This document shows, one piece after another, positions 53,966 through 63,281 of a DNA stretch of 64,000 nt. Every line of letters begins with the position of its first letter. Position 1 is the first letter of the stretch. Under the pieces are notes generated by a model, which saw only the letters and a list, made by a program, of their open reading frames with translations, searched no databases and was not told where the DNA came from. The position numbers were made by a program, and so were the translations under genes. The stretch is from Neorhizobium huautlense (GTDB lineage: Bacteria; Pseudomonadota; Alphaproteobacteria; Rhizobiales; Rhizobiaceae). The DNA lies in NCBI RefSeq assembly GCF_002968575.1, contig NZ_PVBM01000001.1, positions 370,574-434,573 on the forward strand, written 5' to 3'.

Positions 53966-55009
53966 ATGACGTCCGCACACTATCTGAGCCCCTCCGAAGC
54001 CTCCGAACGGCTTGGGATATCCCAGAAGGCGCTCCGTCTTTATGAACAGCGTGGGCTTGTCACGCCCGTCCGCACCGCCGCCGGATGGCGCACCTATGGC
54101 CCTGTCCAGATGACCCGCATCGCCGAGATCGCAGCCCTGAGGGCGCTGGGCCTCAGTCTTGCGCAGATAGCCCGGGTCCTGAAGGGCGAACCGCAGGATC
54201 TTGAGCCTGTGCTTGCCGCGCATCATGCGAGGCTTAAGCTCGAGGCGCGCCGCGTCACGGAGACAATCGAGCGGGTCCGGACCCTGCGCGCGGAGCTGGC
54301 GGATGGTCGTCCGCCGGGAACCGAGAGCCTGATACGGCTGGCGCAGCCGGCCGGTGATCCCGTCGTGAGCTTCGACCTTCCCTGGCCTTGGGGTGGTGAA
54401 CGGTTCGAACTGCGCGACATCAGGCGTCTCTACTTCATCGGACCGCTCGGCAGCGGCAAGACGCGGCTCGCCAGGGAGATTGCGAAACGCCTGCCCGGCG
54501 CGCTTTTTCTCGATCTAGACCGGGCCGGTGACGATGCTTCGGAACTAAACCGCCAGCTTTCCGCCGATGAGGAATTGAGAGCTCGCGTCGATCTGGTGCT
54601 CGCCTGGCTCGCCGAGGATGGGGCTACGCCCTCCCCCGACCTCACCGTTCTTCTCGCCGCATTGGAAGCAGAGGGCCCACGCGTCCTGGTCATAGACATG
54701 ATCGAACAGGGCCTCGACCGGGCCACGCAGGAAGCGTTGATTGCCTAGCTGCGCTATCGAACACCTGCCCAAAGGCCACTCTTCATGCTGACCCGCTCCT
54801 CCGCGATCCTCGACCTCTCGCTCGTTGGACCGGACGAGGCGATTCTGCTCTGCCCAGCCAACCACAGCCCGCCGAGGAGAGTCGCTCCCTATCCGGGCGC
54901 TCCAGGTTACGAAGCGGTCGCCACCTGTCTTGCCCCTCCCGAGGTGCGCGCCCGTACCGAAGGCCTCATCGCCTGGCGCCCGGCGGCGATGCACGAAGCC
55001 CCTCAATGA
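53966..55009 (+). pseudogene. MerR regulator fused to a P-loop domain, interrupted by an amber codon
   Basis: ATG 53966 follows GAGGTGA. Residues 1-75 form a MerR winged helix (YLSPSEASERLGISQKALRLYEQRGL), a coiled region follows to about 115, then a P-loop domain with Walker A GPLGSGKT (159-166) and Walker B-like VLVIDM (240-245). Codon 261 is TAG (54746-54748). The same frame continues without interruption for 87 codons to 55009, with a conserved-looking end (LTRSSAILDLSL, then ILLCPANHS). A single-base change in a tyrosine codon would explain it. The sensor end is lost unless TAG is read through. Confidence 0.75.
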
Positions 55010-55622
55010 ACAGATCGAGCGCCCGGCGCATCGCATCCTCCGGTGGCCGGGAAACCTTCCATTCCGGGAAATGCCCGTCGATATACATCCGCGCCAATCC
55101 GTAGACGAGGGCGCGGGCCGAAAGCATGACGTCCTCGACGTCGAGCGACGCTTTCATCCGCCCCTCGTCCTTGGCCCGCCGAATGATGTCCGCAAGCTGT
55201 AGCCGCAATGCCTCGTTCACTGCCACCAGAGTTTCCGAGCCGTGGAAGTCGATCAGCGTACGCGAACTGACGATCTGGAAATGTGTCGGGTTCAGCCGGG
55301 CCCAATCGATGTAACCCATGCCCATCGCCCGAAGCTGTTCCATGGGATCGTCCTGCGCAAGCACCGACAGCGCCTGCCCGACCGAACCGGCCAGGCGTTG
55401 GATCGCCTGCTCGGCCACCGCCGTCAGCAAGGCGGCTTTGCTGCTGAAGTGACGAAAAGGAGCGCCCGGCGAAACGCCGGCTTTTTTCGCGACCTCACGC
55501 ACCGAGAGATTGTCGACGCCCTTCTCCTCCACGATCGCGATGGCCGCCGCCACCAGCGCTTCGACCAGGTTTCCGTGGTGATAGGTCCCGCGGGGGACCT
55601 TGGCGTCTTTGGTGTTCGGCAT
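54966..55622 (-). CDS. TetR-family transcriptional regulator
   Basis: The protein is 218 residues from ATG 55620-55622 (MPNTKDAKVPRGTYHHGN), with GAAGAGA before it; ATG 55640 is an alternative. The HTH is LSVREVAKKAGVSPGAPFRHFSSKAALL, followed by the helical ligand domain including WARLNPTHFQIVSS. Two palindromes between this gene and the divergent membrane protein fit its operators. It overlaps the end of the MerR/P-loop gene by 44 bases. Ligand unknown. Confidence 0.9.
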   Translation of the reverse strand: MPNTKDAKVPRGTYHHGNLVEALVAAAIAIVEEKGVDNLSVREVAKKAGVSPGAPFRHFSSKAALLTAVAEQAIQRLAGSVGQALSVLAQDDPMEQLRAMGMGYIDWARLNPTHFQIVSSRTLIDFHGSETLVAVNEALRLQLADIIRRAKDEGRMKASLDVEDVMLSARALVYGLARMYIDGHFPEWKVSRPPEDAMRRALDLFIEGLRASPPGARR

Positions 55623-55675
55623 GTTTCTCTTCAACTGCATCGTGATCACGCAACCTTAGCACGGCATCACTTTTT

Positions 55676-55692
55676 TGTAATCACTGATTACA
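55676..55692. promoter_or_regulatory. TetR operator, copy 1
   Basis: TGTAATCACTGATTACA is a perfect palindrome with 8-base arms around a central C. It lies between the divergent tetR-type gene (start 55622) and membrane gene (start 55760). It shares its sequence with copy 2. Confidence 0.75.
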
Positions 55693-55716
55693 TCCCTTGC
55701 TCACCGGCTCAAGGCA

Positions 55717-55733
55717 TGTAATCACTGCTTACA
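55717..55733. promoter_or_regulatory. TetR operator, copy 2
   Basis: TGTAATCACTGCTTACA matches copy 1 at 16 of 17 bases and extends to CATG/CATG at its ends. Centres of the two copies are 41 bases apart, about four helical turns, so two dimers could bind on the same face. It lies 27 bases before ATG 55760. Confidence 0.75.
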
Positions 55734-55759
55734 TGTTTAAACCCTGGGAGGCTGCCGAC

Positions 55760-56359
55760 ATGGCATTGAATGGCTGGCGACTGGTCGCATCCGTCGCATG
55801 TGTATTATTCCTTCTGCTGGCTGTTGCCGCCGGATCGACGACCGCCACCACCGAGGGCGCGCGGATGGTCATCCGGTGGACCGCACGCCTCTCCCTCATC
55901 CTCTTCCTCATGGCCTTCACGGCCTCGGCATGGGTGAAGCTGGTGCCGGGGGCATACACCATCTGGCAGCGCCGCAATCGGCGTTACCTCGGACTTTCCT
56001 TCGCCCTCTCGCATTTCGTGCATCTCGGGGCGATCCTGCTCTTGGCATCGGTCGATCCGGACCTGTTCTGGAAATTGACCAACCCCGTCACGATCCTGAC
56101 CGGAAGCCTCGCCTATCTCTTCATCGCCGCCATGGCCGCAAGTTCGTTCGATCGGATCGTTGCGGCGATGGGCGACAGGCTCTGGCACGGCGTGCACGGT
56201 TTCGGCGCCTGGTATATCTGGATTTCCTTCGTCTTCACCTTCGGAAAATGGGCCGTCATGGACACCGCCTATCTTCCCGCCATGGTGCTCATCGCCGCGG
56301 CACTGTCTGTCAGACTGCTCGCCTATTTCAAGGCGCGCCGGATCGGCGTTGCGGGCTAG
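55760..56359 (+). CDS. Ferric reductase-like transmembrane protein
   Basis: This 199-residue protein has about six helices, with a histidine pair in LSHFVHLGAI and WHGVHGFGAWYIW that would carry haem, as in the FRE/MsrQ superfamily. ATG 55760 has GGGAGG about eight bases upstream; earlier starts would begin inside the operator. It has no FAD/NAD domain, so electrons must come from elsewhere. It is divergent from the TetR gene, which probably represses it. Confidence 0.85.
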   Translation: MALNGWRLVASVACVLFLLLAVAAGSTTATTEGARMVIRWTARLSLILFLMAFTASAWVKLVPGAYTIWQRRNRRYLGLSFALSHFVHLGAILLLASVDPDLFWKLTNPVTILTGSLAYLFIAAMAASSFDRIVAAMGDRLWHGVHGFGAWYIWISFVFTFGKWAVMDTAYLPAMVLIAAALSVRLLAYFKARRIGVAG

Positions 56360-56390
56360 CACCGGCACTCGCGGCAAAGCCGGATAAGAA

Positions 56391-56422
56391 AAAGCCCCGA
56401 CGGCTTCTGCTGGCGGGGCTTT
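56391..56422 (-). terminator. Terminator after clpP, usable in both directions
   Basis: AAAGCCCCG (56391-56399) and CGGGGCTTT (56414-56422) form a perfect stem. On the minus strand the arm is followed by TTTTTC, ending the clpP transcript. It is also downstream of the ferric reductase-like gene. Confidence 0.8.
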
Positions 56423-56439
56423 GCTTTGGGTTCGACCGC

Positions 56440-57027
56440 TCAGATTTCGCTCTGAGAGGTGACGATTTTGGAAACCAAGCCATAAGCGACGGCCTCTTCG
56501 GCACCGAGCCAGTAGTCGCGATCGATATCCTTGGCGATCTTCTCTTCCGGCTGACCGGTAGCCTTGGAGAAGATCTTGATCAGCCGCTCGTTCATCTTGA
56601 TGATTTCGCGAGCCTGGATTTCGATGTCGGAAGCCATGCCGCGCGTCCCGCCGGACGGTTGGTGCAACAGGAAACGGGTGTTCGGCAGAGCGATGCGGCG
56701 CTCCTTGGGAGCGGCGACATAGATCAGGGCACCTGCGGAGGCGACCCAGCCTGTGCCGATCATCCAGACCTTCGGCTTGATGAACTTGATCATGTCGTGG
56801 ACCGAGTCGCCGGACTCGACGTGACCGCCGGGCGAATTCACGTAGATCCGAATGTCCTCGTCGCTGGCCGCGGAGAGCGCCACGAGCTGGGTGCAGACCT
56901 TCTGCGCCAATTCCTGTGTGATCGGCCCGTAGATGAAGATCGAACGCGACTTGAAAAGATTCGCCTCCGTTTCCTTGCCGAGCGGCAGTTCCTTCGTCTT
57001 GTCTTCGTTGTCGTCTTCGTCGTTCAT
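56440..57027 (-). CDS. clpP: ATP-dependent Clp protease proteolytic subunit
   Basis: The 195-residue protein carries the Clp triad: S98 in [10 protein letters not shown]122 in FLLHQPSGG and D171 in DRDYWLGA. The N-terminus is acidic ([13 protein letters not shown]), unlike the typical start. Rhizobia have several ClpP paralogues; this form lacks an adjacent clpX or tig, so it is a paralogue that may pair with ClpA. ATG 57025-57027 follows CCAGGAGA. Confidence 0.92.
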   Translation of the reverse strand: MNDEDDNEDKTKELPLGKETEANLFKSRSIFIYGPITQELAQKVCTQLVALSAASDEDIRIYVNSPGGHVESGDSVHDMIKFIKPKVWMIGTGWVASAGALIYVAAPKERRIALPNTRFLLHQPSGGTRGMASDIEIQAREIIKMNERLIKIFSKATGQPEEKIAKDIDRDYWLGAEEAVAYGLVSKIVTSQSEI

Positions 57028-57237
57028 TACGGTCTCCTGGATGGATTCTGATACGGGACATAATGCGTTCGCGGCCGTAAAACAATGGAGACGAAGTCTA
57101 AGAAGCAACCTTCCACGGACTAAGGTGAATGACGTAGGCTGCATTCCGCCCGATCCGCGATTGACAATGGACAGTGCGCCGCCGCTTGCCTATCCTTCGA
57201 TCTCATTTCACACGATCACGATTTCGAGGGGACCCGA

Positions 57238-57810
57238 ATGCTGAAACGCCTTTTACTCGCCACCGCTATTCTTGCGGCTTTTTCCGCCCCGGCCTTCGCC
57301 CATCTTGACCCGACGGAGCACGGTTCGTTTTTGGCCGGCGTGTCGCACCCGTTTTTTGGTCTCGATCACATCCTCGCCATGGTGGCTGTTGGCCTCTGGG
57401 CCGCACAGATCGGCGGCAAGGCTCTTTGGACGGTGCCCGCAGCATTCGTCGGCACCATGGCGCTGGGCTTTGGCGCATCCCTGACCGGGCTTGCCCTGCC
57501 CTTCGTCGAGCCGGCGATCCTCGCCTCGGTGATCGGCCTCGGCCTTCTGGTATCGATGGCCGTGAAAGTCCCCGCATCGGTGTCTGCGGCCGTCGTTGCC
57601 GTCTTCGCGCTCTTCCACGGTTTTGCCCATGGCGGCGAGCTTGGTTCGGCTGGAGCGCTGCAGTTCGGCTTTGGATTTGCTGTTGCAACCGCAGCGCTTC
57701 ACGCCGCCGGTATCGGGCTCGGCCACGGCATTTCCCGCTTCGCCCCGGCATTGACGCGCGTCGCCGGCGCCGCGACCGCACTTGTCGGCCTGTCGCTGGC
57801 CTTTGGCTAA
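57238..57810 (+). CDS. HupE/UreJ-family membrane protein
   Basis: The 190-residue protein has a signal-like first helix (ending PAFAHLDP), the HPFFGLDHILAM motif (H-P-x2-G-x-D-H), and LFHGFAHGGELG, with six helices in all. Members transport nickel or cobalt in hydrogenase or urease clusters. No such cluster is near, so this might serve general metal supply. ATG 57238 has GAGGGG upstream. The metal ligands are intact. Confidence 0.88.
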   Translation: MLKRLLLATAILAAFSAPAFAHLDPTEHGSFLAGVSHPFFGLDHILAMVAVGLWAAQIGGKALWTVPAAFVGTMALGFGASLTGLALPFVEPAILASVIGLGLLVSMAVKVPASVSAAVVAVFALFHGFAHGGELGSAGALQFGFGFAVATAALHAAGIGLGHGISRFAPALTRVAGAATALVGLSLAFG

Positions 57811-57862
57811 AGTTACAGAGAATTAAGAAAACGTCGGCTTTAAACGCCCCAAACCGAACCTA

Positions 57863-57895
57863 ACTCCTTGTGAGAACTATTTGCTCGCAAGGAGT
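57863..57895 (+). promoter_or_regulatory. Hairpin that buries the ribosome site of the DUF2076 gene
   Basis: A 12-bp stem (57863-57874 with 57884-57895, one G-U pair) encloses a 9-base loop. The right arm contains the ribosome binding site AAGGAG (57889-57894), six bases before ATG 57902. It would prevent ribosome entry when folded, so the gene could be regulated by heat, a protein or an RNA. Confidence 0.75.
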
Positions 57896-57901
57896 AAGAT
57901 C

Positions 57902-58714
57902 ATGTCCCCGGAAGAACGCCAGATCCTGACCTCCCTGTTCGACCGCGTTCGAACCGCGTCCTCCACCCCGAGGGATCGCGAGGCCGAGATCTTCATCGAA
58001 CAGGCGAGCCGCGAACAGCCCTATGCCACTTACTATCTGGCCCAGGCGGTGGTGGTTCAGGAAAAGGGTCTGGAAGCGGCGGCCAATCGGATCAGGGAAC
58101 TTGAAGAACGGGTCCGCCAGCTGGAGGTGGGCGAAAGCGAACACCATCGCGCCGAGCAGGGCGGCGGCTTCCTCAGCTCCATTTTCGGATCGAGCCAGCC
58201 GCAGCAACCCGCTCCGGCTTCCTCATCCGGCCCATGGAACGCGGCCCCTCGCCAGACCTACCGCACAAACCGCGAGGGTGACGATGGCTATCGGGCCGCA
58301 TCATCCCAGTCTGCTTTCCCCGGTCCATGGGCGCAGCAAGCCTCTGCGCCATCGGCCGGCGGCAGCTTTCTGCGGGGAGCTCTCGGCACGGCTGCGGGTG
58401 TGGCGGGCGGCATGCTGCTTGCCAATTCACTGTCCGGAATCTTCGGCCATCATATGTCGTCGCTCGGATGGGGCTCGCCCTCGGAAGGCACTAATCCCTT
58501 CGGCAATGCTCCGACGGAGGAAACCACCGTCAACAACTACTTCGGCGACGACGCGATCCGCGAGGCTTCGGACAACCGTGGTGCGGCCGGAGCGGCCGAC
58601 AATTCGAACGATGCGCTTCAGCAGGCTGATTACGGCAACGACGACTTTGCCGATGACCAGCCGGACTTCGACAACAGCGACTTCGGCAACGACGACAGCT
58701 CGATGGACGTGTGA
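57902..58714 (+). CDS. DUF2076 family protein
   Basis: The 270-residue protein begins MSPEERQILTSLFDRV, then a coiled-coil-like stretch (AAANRIRELEERVRQLE), a Pro/Ser-rich part, one glycine-rich hydrophobic segment (GSFLRGALGTAAGVAGGMLLANSLSGIFG) and an acidic C-terminus full of DDF, DNSDFGND. This order is typical of DUF2076. No signal peptide is present. Its function is unknown; the ribosome site is masked in a hairpin. Confidence 0.88.
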   Translation: MSPEERQILTSLFDRVRTASSTPRDREAEIFIEQASREQPYATYYLAQAVVVQEKGLEAAANRIRELEERVRQLEVGESEHHRAEQGGGFLSSIFGSSQPQQPAPASSSGPWNAAPRQTYRTNREGDDGYRAASSQSAFPGPWAQQASAPSAGGSFLRGALGTAAGVAGGMLLANSLSGIFGHHMSSLGWGSPSEGTNPFGNAPTEETTVNNYFGDDAIREASDNRGAAGAADNSNDALQQADYGNDDFADDQPDFDNSDFGNDDSSMDV

Positions 58715-58755
58715 GCGAGGCGAATTTCCGGCGCCAAATCCCGGCGCGCTTGTCG

Positions 58756-58784
58756 CGGCAATCGATCCACTGGATCGATTGCCG
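58756..58784. repeat. Palindromic repeat between convergent genes
   Basis: Perfect 14-base arms (58756-58769 and 58771-58784) around a single base, containing ATCGATCC and GGATCGAT. A second small palindrome, GCCGGC-TTC-GCCGGC, follows at 58781-58795. The structure could end both transcripts or be a member of a dispersed repeat family. Confidence 0.7.
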
Positions 58785-58802
58785 GCTTCGCCGGCTCGTT
58801 CC

Positions 58803-59267
58803 TCACCCGCGCCCGCGATAGGTCGGGACGCCCTGTTCCGGCAGCCAGACACCGGCCGGCGCCTCGCCGGTCTGCCAAAAGACGTCGATCGGAATGCCGC
58901 CGCGGGGGTACCAATAAGCCCCTATCCGCAGCCATTTCGGCTGCAGGAGGTCGACGATCCGCCTGGCAATATAGATCGAGCAATCCTCGTGGAAAGCGCC
59001 ATGGTTGCGGAAGGAATGCAGGAACAATTTGAGCGACTTCGACTCGACCAGAAAGCCGTCCGGGATATAGTCGATAACGATATGGGCGAAATCCGGCTGC
59101 CCGGTCATCGGGCAGAGCGACGTGAATTCCGGCGCCGTGAACCGCACCACGTAGTCGGTGCCCTGATTGCCGTTCGGCACTTTTTCCAGGACCGCAGCCT
59201 CCGGACTTTGAGGGGTGCTGACATTGGCTCCGAGCTGGGAAAGCCCGCTTACATCCGTCATCGTCAT
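58803..59267 (-). CDS. queF: NADPH-dependent 7-cyano-7-deazaguanine reductase
   Basis: QueF reduces preQ0 to preQ1 in queuosine synthesis. The 154-residue unimodular form has the catalytic C52 in [15 protein letters not shown], with D59 and the QueF signature [21 protein letters not shown], which binds NADPH. ATG 59265-59267 overlaps the CDF stop by four bases; ATG two codons on is possible. AGGAAC lies upstream. No queC, queD or queE is near. Confidence 0.95.
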   Translation of the reverse strand: MTMTDVSGLSQLGANVSTPQSPEAAVLEKVPNGNQGTDYVVRFTAPEFTSLCPMTGQPDFAHIVIDYIPDGFLVESKSLKLFLHSFRNHGAFHEDCSIYIARRIVDLLQPKWLRIGAYWYPRGGIPIDVFWQTGEAPAGVWLPEQGVPTYRGRG

Positions 59268-60184
59268 TTCACTGTTCCTTCAATTTCTACTTTCTGTCCA
59301 TGGGGGCGCTCGCCTTCGGGCTCCACATGGATCGCCAATGTGGCGCCCGGAATAATCGCTTTGATCGCATCTTCCAAGCGGTCGCAGATGTGATGAGCCT
59401 CACCGACACTCATTCCGGCCGTCACGACCAGGTGGAAATCGATGAAAGCGGCCGCCCCTGCGCGCCGGGATTTCAGGTCGTGCACGCCGAGCGCGCCTTC
59501 CGAATGCGTGGTGATCGCCTCGCGCACCGCCGCCTCTTCGTCCGGCTCAAGCGCCCGGTCCATCAGACCGCCGAGCGAATTGGAAATCACCTTGTAGCCC
59601 TGCCAGAGGATGTTGACGGCGACGACGATGGCGAGCAGCGGATCCAGGATCGCGTAACCCGTCCAGACGGCGAGGATAAGGCCGATGAAGACGCCGGCCG
59701 AGGTCACCACATCCGACATAATGTGATGGCCGTCCGCGGCCAATGCCGGTGAGCGATGCGACTTGCCGGTCCGTATCAGAATCGTCGCCCAGCCGGCATT
59801 GATGACGCCGGCTAGTCCGTTGATCGCCAGGCCGAGCACCGGGGCATCCGGCAGTCTCGGTTCAAAAAGCGCTCCCCACGCCTCCTGGATGATCAAAAGC
59901 GCTGCAACGACGATCAGTACGCCCTCAACGACGGCCGAGAGATACTCCGCCTTGTAGTGTCCGAACTGATGGTCCTGGTCCGCCGGCCGTTGAGCGTAGC
60001 GAATGACGAAATAGGCGATGAAGGCTGCAACGACATTCACGGTCGATTCCAGCCCGTCCGACAGGAGCGCCACCGATCCGGTCACCCACCAGGCGAGCAT
60101 TTTCAGCCCCATGACACCGAAGGAGATCGGAATGCCCCAGAAGGCAAGCCGCTCTACCACCGGATCAACCTTGACCGCCACCAT
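59264..60184 (-). CDS. Cation diffusion facilitator (CDF) family exporter
   Basis: The 306-residue protein has six helices (about 15-190) and a cytosolic domain. Metal-binding positions are [11 protein letters not shown] in helix 2 and [12 protein letters not shown] in helix 5; the C-terminal [10 protein letters not shown] and [22 protein letters not shown] fit CDF. D-x3-E and H-x3-D pairs are compatible with zinc, iron or manganese. It precedes queF in the same operon, an unusual coupling. Confidence 0.92.
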   Translation of the reverse strand: MVAVKVDPVVERLAFWGIPISFGVMGLKMLAWWVTGSVALLSDGLESTVNVVAAFIAYFVIRYAQRPADQDHQFGHYKAEYLSAVVEGVLIVVAALLIIQEAWGALFEPRLPDAPVLGLAINGLAGVINAGWATILIRTGKSHRSPALAADGHHIMSDVVTSAGVFIGLILAVWTGYAILDPLLAIVVAVNILWQGYKVISNSLGGLMDRALEPDEEAAVREAITTHSEGALGVHDLKSRRAGAAAFIDFHLVVTAGMSVGEAHHICDRLEDAIKAIIPGATLAIHVEPEGERPHGQKVEIEGTVK

Positions 60185-60239
60185 CGTCGTTTCCTCATGC
60201 GCATGCGAATGATTTGCAGGAGCCGAGCCCCAAAACGCC

Positions 60240-60275
60240 GAAACCGCCGGCGCGACATTATCGCTCGGCGGTTTC
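60240..60275 (-). terminator. Stem-loop between the GNAT gene and CDF gene
   Basis: GAAACCGCCG (60240-60249) and CGGCGGTTTC (60266-60275) are perfect 10-bp arms around 16 bases. The minus-strand copy is followed by GGCGTTTTG, a weak U run. It may end the trpE(G)-GNAT transcript. Confidence 0.5.
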
Positions 60276-60422
60276 GATTGGCGGGGTGTATGACTCAGGT
60301 GGAGGGCTTTGTCAAAGGAGACATCGCAGCAGCCGGACGGAATGTACTCTCATGGCAGCGTCACGCGGAGTATCACTCGATGATACCTAATTCATACCCG
60401 CACCTCGGTCAGCGCCTGACCC

Positions 60423-60923
60423 TTATCCGAAAATCACTGCCATCTGGATCGCGTCGATAAACCGCCCATCGATCTTCACCGCATCGCGGGCCACGCCCTC
60501 CCGCACGAAACCCACTTTTTCGTAAAGTGCGATGGCGCGCGGATTGTCCGCATGCACGTGCAGTTCGACACGATGGAGGCCGCTCCCCCGCGCAAGATCC
60601 AGCGCCGCCGTGATCAGCCGCCTGCCGAGCCCCTTGTCGCGATAGCCGGGGATGATGCCCATGCCGAGCGCTCCGCAATGGGCATGCGTCTCCCGGGCAT
60701 TGCGGCGAATGTCGCACCAGCCGACCACTTTGCCGTCCACCATGGCGACGACTTGCGGATGACCGCCTTTAATCATGTCCTGCACGAAGGCACGCGTCGC
60801 TTCAAGCGGCGGCGCCTCCAGGAAGGTCAGGTACTTGCGCTCGCGGGATACGGTATCGAGAGCCTCGTGAAAGCTCTCGATATGGTCCTCACGGATGCGT
60901 TCAATTGCGATGGTTTCCGTCAC
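60423..60923 (-). CDS. GNAT acetyltransferase next to trpE(G)
   Basis: This 166-residue GNAT protein has MGIIPGYRDKGLGRRLITAALDLA for acetyl-CoA and VHADNPRAIALYEKVGFVREG near the end, the RimI/RimJ-like pattern for protein or small-molecule acetylation. ATG (60921-60923) is one base past the trpE(G) stop, so it is in that operon and could be coupled in translation. Substrate unknown. Confidence 0.9.
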   Translation of the reverse strand: MTETIAIERIREDHIESFHEALDTVSRERKYLTFLEAPPLEATRAFVQDMIKGGHPQVVAMVDGKVVGWCDIRRNARETHAHCGALGMGIIPGYRDKGLGRRLITAALDLARGSGLHRVELHVHADNPRAIALYEKVGFVREGVARDAVKIDGRFIDAIQMAVIFG

Positions 60924-60924
60924 C

Positions 60925-63114
60925 TCACGCAGCCTTGGTCTCGCGCTTGCGCGAAAGATGCGCCACCACGTTCTCGATCATCCGCATGCCGGCATCGCCG
61001 CCGAGTGTCATGATCGATTCCGGATGGAACTGCACGGCGGCGATCGGCTCCTTCACATGCTCAATGCCCATGATCGTGCCGTCTTCGCTTTCGGCGGTGA
61101 TCATAAAATTCGGATCGAGCGTCTTCGGATCGGCGAAGATCGAGTGGTAGCGGCCGACCGTCACCTCGCGCGCCAGGCCGGAAAAGACGATGCCGGGCTC
61201 CAGCACGCGGATGCGCGACGGCTTGCCGTGCATCGGAAGCGCCAGATGCCTGAGCTCGCCGCCATAGGCTTCGGCAAGCGCCTGCAGGCCAAGGCAGACG
61301 CCGAAAATCGGCAGGTTCTTCGCCCGCGCCGTCTTGATCGTAGCCTTGCAGTCGAAATCCTTCGGATTGCCCGGCCCCGGGGAAAGCACCACGAGATCCG
61401 GATCGAAGCGGTCGAACACTTCTTCCGGTACGGGGGTGCGCACGGTCGAGACTTCCGCTCCCGTCTGGCGGAAATAGTTGGCGAGCGTGTGGACGAAGCT
61501 GTCCTCGTGGTCGACCAGCAGGATTTTCACACCCTGCCCCACCCGCGCCACGTCGCGGCCGACCTTGGCCGTATTGCCGGCGCGCGCATCGCGGATCGCG
61601 GCGAGCATGGCCGATGCTTTCAATTCCGTCTCAGCCTCTTCCTCATGGGGATCGCTGTCATTCAAAAGAGTGGCTCCCGCTCTTACTTCTGCAATGCCGT
61701 CCTTCACGCGGATCGTCCTCAGCGTCAGGCCGGTATTCATGTCGCCATTAAATCCGACCATGCCGATCGCGCCACCATACCAGGCGCGCGGGCTCTTTTC
61801 GTGGTTCTCAATAAACCGCATCGCCCAGAGTTTCGGTGCCCCGGTGACCGTTACCGCCCAGGCGTGGCTGAGGAAGCCGTCGAAGGCGTCCATGTCGGGC
61901 CGCAGCCGCCCTTCGATATGGTCGACCGTATGGATCAACCGCGAATACATCTCGATCTGCCGGCGGCCGATCACCTTCACCGACCCCGGTTCGCAAACGC
62001 GCGACTTGTCGTTGCGGTCGACATCCGAGCACATGGTGAGCTCGGATTCGTCCTTCTTGGAATTCAGGAGCTTCAGGATCTGCTCGCTGTCGGCGATCGG
62101 ATCTTCGCCGCGTTTGATCGTGCCCGAGATCGGGCAGGTTTCGATACGCCGGCCGGACACGCGGACGAACATTTCCGGCGAGGCGCCGATCAGATATTCC
62201 TGATGGCCGAGATTGATGAAGAAGGAATAAGGCGACGGATTGATCGCCTTCAGACGGTTGGAAATCTCCGACGGCTTCGAATCGCAGCGCTCCATGAATT
62301 TCTGACCCGGCACCACCTCGAAAAGGTCACCGCGGCGGAAGCTCTCCTTCGCCTTGGTTACCAGTTCGGCATATTCGCCCGGCTTGTGATCGCCCTTCGG
62401 CGGCATTGCCGTCGTTCGCTGGAAGGGTTCAGGCGCAATCTCCCCCGACTTGCCCTCGGTGGTCACACCGTCCTTCGAAAAGTCATAGCGATCGATCCAG
62501 GCCTTGGCCGAATAGTGATCGACGATAAGGATCTCGTCGGGGAGGAAGAGCACCATGTCGCGCTGGTCTTCGGGCCGCTGCATGGAAAGCTTGATGGCGT
62601 CGAACTGGAAGGCAAGGTCGTAACCGAAGGCGCCGAACAGGCCGATCGCCGCATCCGCTTCCGAGTAGAAGAGATCGACAACAGCACGAAGCACGGTAAA
62701 CACCGTTGGCATCTTCGAGCGCTCTTCCTCCGTGAAGATACGGTTCGGCTCGTTGACGGTGAGGTCCAGCCGGCGGGCGGTCTGTTGCCCGAGCGTCAGG
62801 TCGGAAACCGTCTTCAGTTTCTCCGCGACAAAACCAAGAAGCACCTCGCCACGACCGTTATAGGCCTCGATCCACACCTTGCGGCCATGGGAGGAGATGC
62901 CGAGCGGCGGATCGACGATTGCCGTATCCCAACGGGTATAGCGGCCGGGATATTCGTAGTTGGAAGAAAACACCGCGCCGCGCCGCTCGTCGAGCTTGTC
63001 GACATAGCTCGAGATCGCATTGGCATATTCCGCCGCACGCCGCTGCCGGCTGACCGCGATCCCCCCCTTGGTCTCGTAGACCTCCGAACCGTCATCCCGA
63101 ATGATCGTCACCAT
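60925..63114 (-). CDS. trpE(G): Fused anthranilate synthase TrpE(G)
   Basis: The 729-residue fusion makes anthranilate from chorismate with ammonia from glutamine, the first step of tryptophan synthesis. The TrpE half (about 1-500) ends with [26 protein letters not shown] and GAPKLWAM; the TrpG amidotransferase half (about 525-729) has the nucleophile C607 in FGVCLGLQ, with H697 and E699 in FHPES. The length equals that known in Sinorhizobium. ATG 63112-63114 follows AGGCAGG. It is controlled by the trpL attenuator upstream. Confidence 0.97.
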   Translation of the reverse strand: MVTIIRDDGSEVYETKGGIAVSRQRRAAEYANAISSYVDKLDERRGAVFSSNYEYPGRYTRWDTAIVDPPLGISSHGRKVWIEAYNGRGEVLLGFVAEKLKTVSDLTLGQQTARRLDLTVNEPNRIFTEEERSKMPTVFTVLRAVVDLFYSEADAAIGLFGAFGYDLAFQFDAIKLSMQRPEDQRDMVLFLPDEILIVDHYSAKAWIDRYDFSKDGVTTEGKSGEIAPEPFQRTTAMPPKGDHKPGEYAELVTKAKESFRRGDLFEVVPGQKFMERCDSKPSEISNRLKAINPSPYSFFINLGHQEYLIGASPEMFVRVSGRRIETCPISGTIKRGEDPIADSEQILKLLNSKKDESELTMCSDVDRNDKSRVCEPGSVKVIGRRQIEMYSRLIHTVDHIEGRLRPDMDAFDGFLSHAWAVTVTGAPKLWAMRFIENHEKSPRAWYGGAIGMVGFNGDMNTGLTLRTIRVKDGIAEVRAGATLLNDSDPHEEEAETELKASAMLAAIRDARAGNTAKVGRDVARVGQGVKILLVDHEDSFVHTLANYFRQTGAEVSTVRTPVPEEVFDRFDPDLVVLSPGPGNPKDFDCKATIKTARAKNLPIFGVCLGLQALAEAYGGELRHLALPMHGKPSRIRVLEPGIVFSGLAREVTVGRYHSIFADPKTLDPNFMITAESEDGTIMGIEHVKEPIAAVQFHPESIMTLGGDAGMRMIENVVAHLSRKRETKAA

Positions 63115-63160
63115 TTTCCTGCCTCTCCGATCGTATTGCCCGACCCCTCAAGCGGCCAAT

Positions 63161-63190
63161 AAAAAAGCCGCCTCGGTACTCGGGCGGCTT
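63161..63190 (-). terminator. trp attenuator terminator
   Basis: Reading the minus strand, GCCGCC (63183-63188) pairs with GGCGGC (63167-63172) and is followed by six T (63161-63166). It lies between the leader peptide and trpE(G) and would stop transcription when tryptophan is plentiful. Confidence 0.85.
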
Positions 63191-63216
63191 TGCGTCTTGT
63201 CGATGGACATGACTGG

Positions 63217-63273
63217 TCAAGGCCGCGCGAAGCGTGCCCACCACCAGTTGCCGATGTTCATCGAAATCGTCAT
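63217..63273 (-). CDS. trpL: trp leader peptide with three tandem Trp codons
   Basis: The frame encodes MTISMNIGNWWWARFARP (18 residues), with Trp codons 10-12 at 63238-63246. Scarce Trp-tRNA would stall ribosomes here and prevent the terminator. In Sinorhizobium the equivalent peptide is 14 residues and its mRNA begins at the AUG; here an internal ATG at 63261 also gives 14 residues. The predicted transcription start is at or next to ATG 63273. Confidence 0.9.
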   Translation of the reverse strand: MTISMNIGNWWWARFARP

Positions 63274-63281
63274 GGACGGAA

